Shown here in pieces: positions 59,452-59,666 of a stretch of 59,666 nt of DNA. A program made the translations under genes and the position numbers. Source of the DNA: Jiella avicenniae. Its GTDB lineage: Bacteria; Pseudomonadota; Alphaproteobacteria; Rhizobiales; Rhizobiaceae. The stretch lies in contig NZ_JAJUWU010000002.1 in assembly GCF_021390325.1 (NCBI RefSeq), positions 1 to 59,666 on the forward strand, written 5' to 3'. The notes beneath the pieces were generated by a model. The model searched no databases and was not told the origin of the DNA. It saw only the letters and a list, made by a program, of their open reading frames with translations. Each line of letters starts with the position of its first letter. Positions within the stretch are counted from its first letter, which is position 1.

Positions 59452-59666
59452 CTGTCTCGGGCTGAAGGGTGAGCCGGATCGCCATCCGCCGTCCAGCCGG
59501 GGACGACGCTTCGGGGCGGTCGGAAACGAACCTTCGCATCAGGGCTCCGAATCCAAATTTTTATAGGCTTTGTTGGAGCAGTTCTGCGATGTAATTCGGT
59601 GACCATCCAGCAAGTTTTCGTCGTGATTTGAGGGAGTGTTTATCGTTTGCGCTTCGGATGATGTTG
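59452..59666. other. Right-edge region, no gene supported
   Basis: This stretch is richer in A/T than its surroundings (AATTTTTATAGG near 59558), which suits the promoter of the minus-strand glycosyltransferase and possibly of a gene beyond the window. I see no further gene or clear repeat. Confidence 0.4.

Overview
The window looks like chromosomal DNA from a high-GC alphaproteobacterium of the order Hyphomicrobiales (Rhizobiales). Evidence for this is the acpXL/lpxXL cluster for very-long-chain-acyl lipid A, the UbiK-YbjN-ProC-CsaA neighbourhood, a GTTC-N7-GTTC LexA box upstream of ruvA, genes for ExoD, DUF3422, DUF2254 and a DUF3734 patatin, and intergenic palindromic elements of rhizobial type. 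I cannot assign a genus. I saw no rRNA, tRNA, transposase, phage gene or CRISPR array.

Layout. 0.2-3.2 kb: ubiK, a YbjN-family gene, proC and a CsaA-like gene, then a VapBC module with its own palindromic operator. 3.4-8.7 kb, minus strand: a branched-chain 2-oxoacid dehydrogenase operon (E1alpha, E1beta, E2, E3). Palindromic elements lie between E1alpha and E1beta and, unusually, inside the E2 coding sequence. 9.0-10.8 kb: a degenerate HExxH-family protein followed by a Tat-exported, extremely Arg-rich small protein. 10.9-13.4 kb: ruvA and ruvB behind a LexA box, with an AbrB/PIN toxin-antitoxin pair between them. 13.4-23.6 kb: AraC regulator plus DUF2000, a small lipoprotein, DUF2254, an ATPase, pyruvate carboxylase, an EamA transporter, a hairpin-rich gap, a phosphatase-like protein lacking the catalytic Cys, and an L,D-transpeptidase. 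23.9-28.9 kb, minus strand: acpXL, two ketosynthases, a dehydrogenase and lpxXL. 29.3-30.8 kb: MarR and a Uma2 protein.

30.9-43.4 kb holds two lactate/glycolate oxidation operons, both split by accessory genes. On the minus strand lutA is separated from lutB-lutC by a macro-domain gene and five tandem DUF29 genes, the last one truncated. On the plus strand glcD, glcE and glcF are separated by a Uma2 gene and by a DUF433/DUF5615 toxin-antitoxin pair. 43.3-59.5 kb: topoisomerase IB, DUF2945, a YqaA-like membrane protein, a chromate transporter, a large exported protein, a GT-C-like membrane protein, DUF1194, a GlxA-type regulator, a phasin-like protein, ExoD, patatin, an entericidin-like lipoprotein, a haem-sensor adenylate cyclase and a membrane glycosyltransferase.

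The main theme is that toxin-antitoxin, Uma2, macro and DUF29 modules sit inside three unrelated conserved operons (ruv, lut, glc). They keep the operon direction and are packed with a few bases or with stop/start overlaps. The second point of interest is the HExxH-like protein next to the Tat/Arg-rich peptide, a possible enzyme-substrate pair. All functional calls rest on reading motifs by eye; no database search was run.
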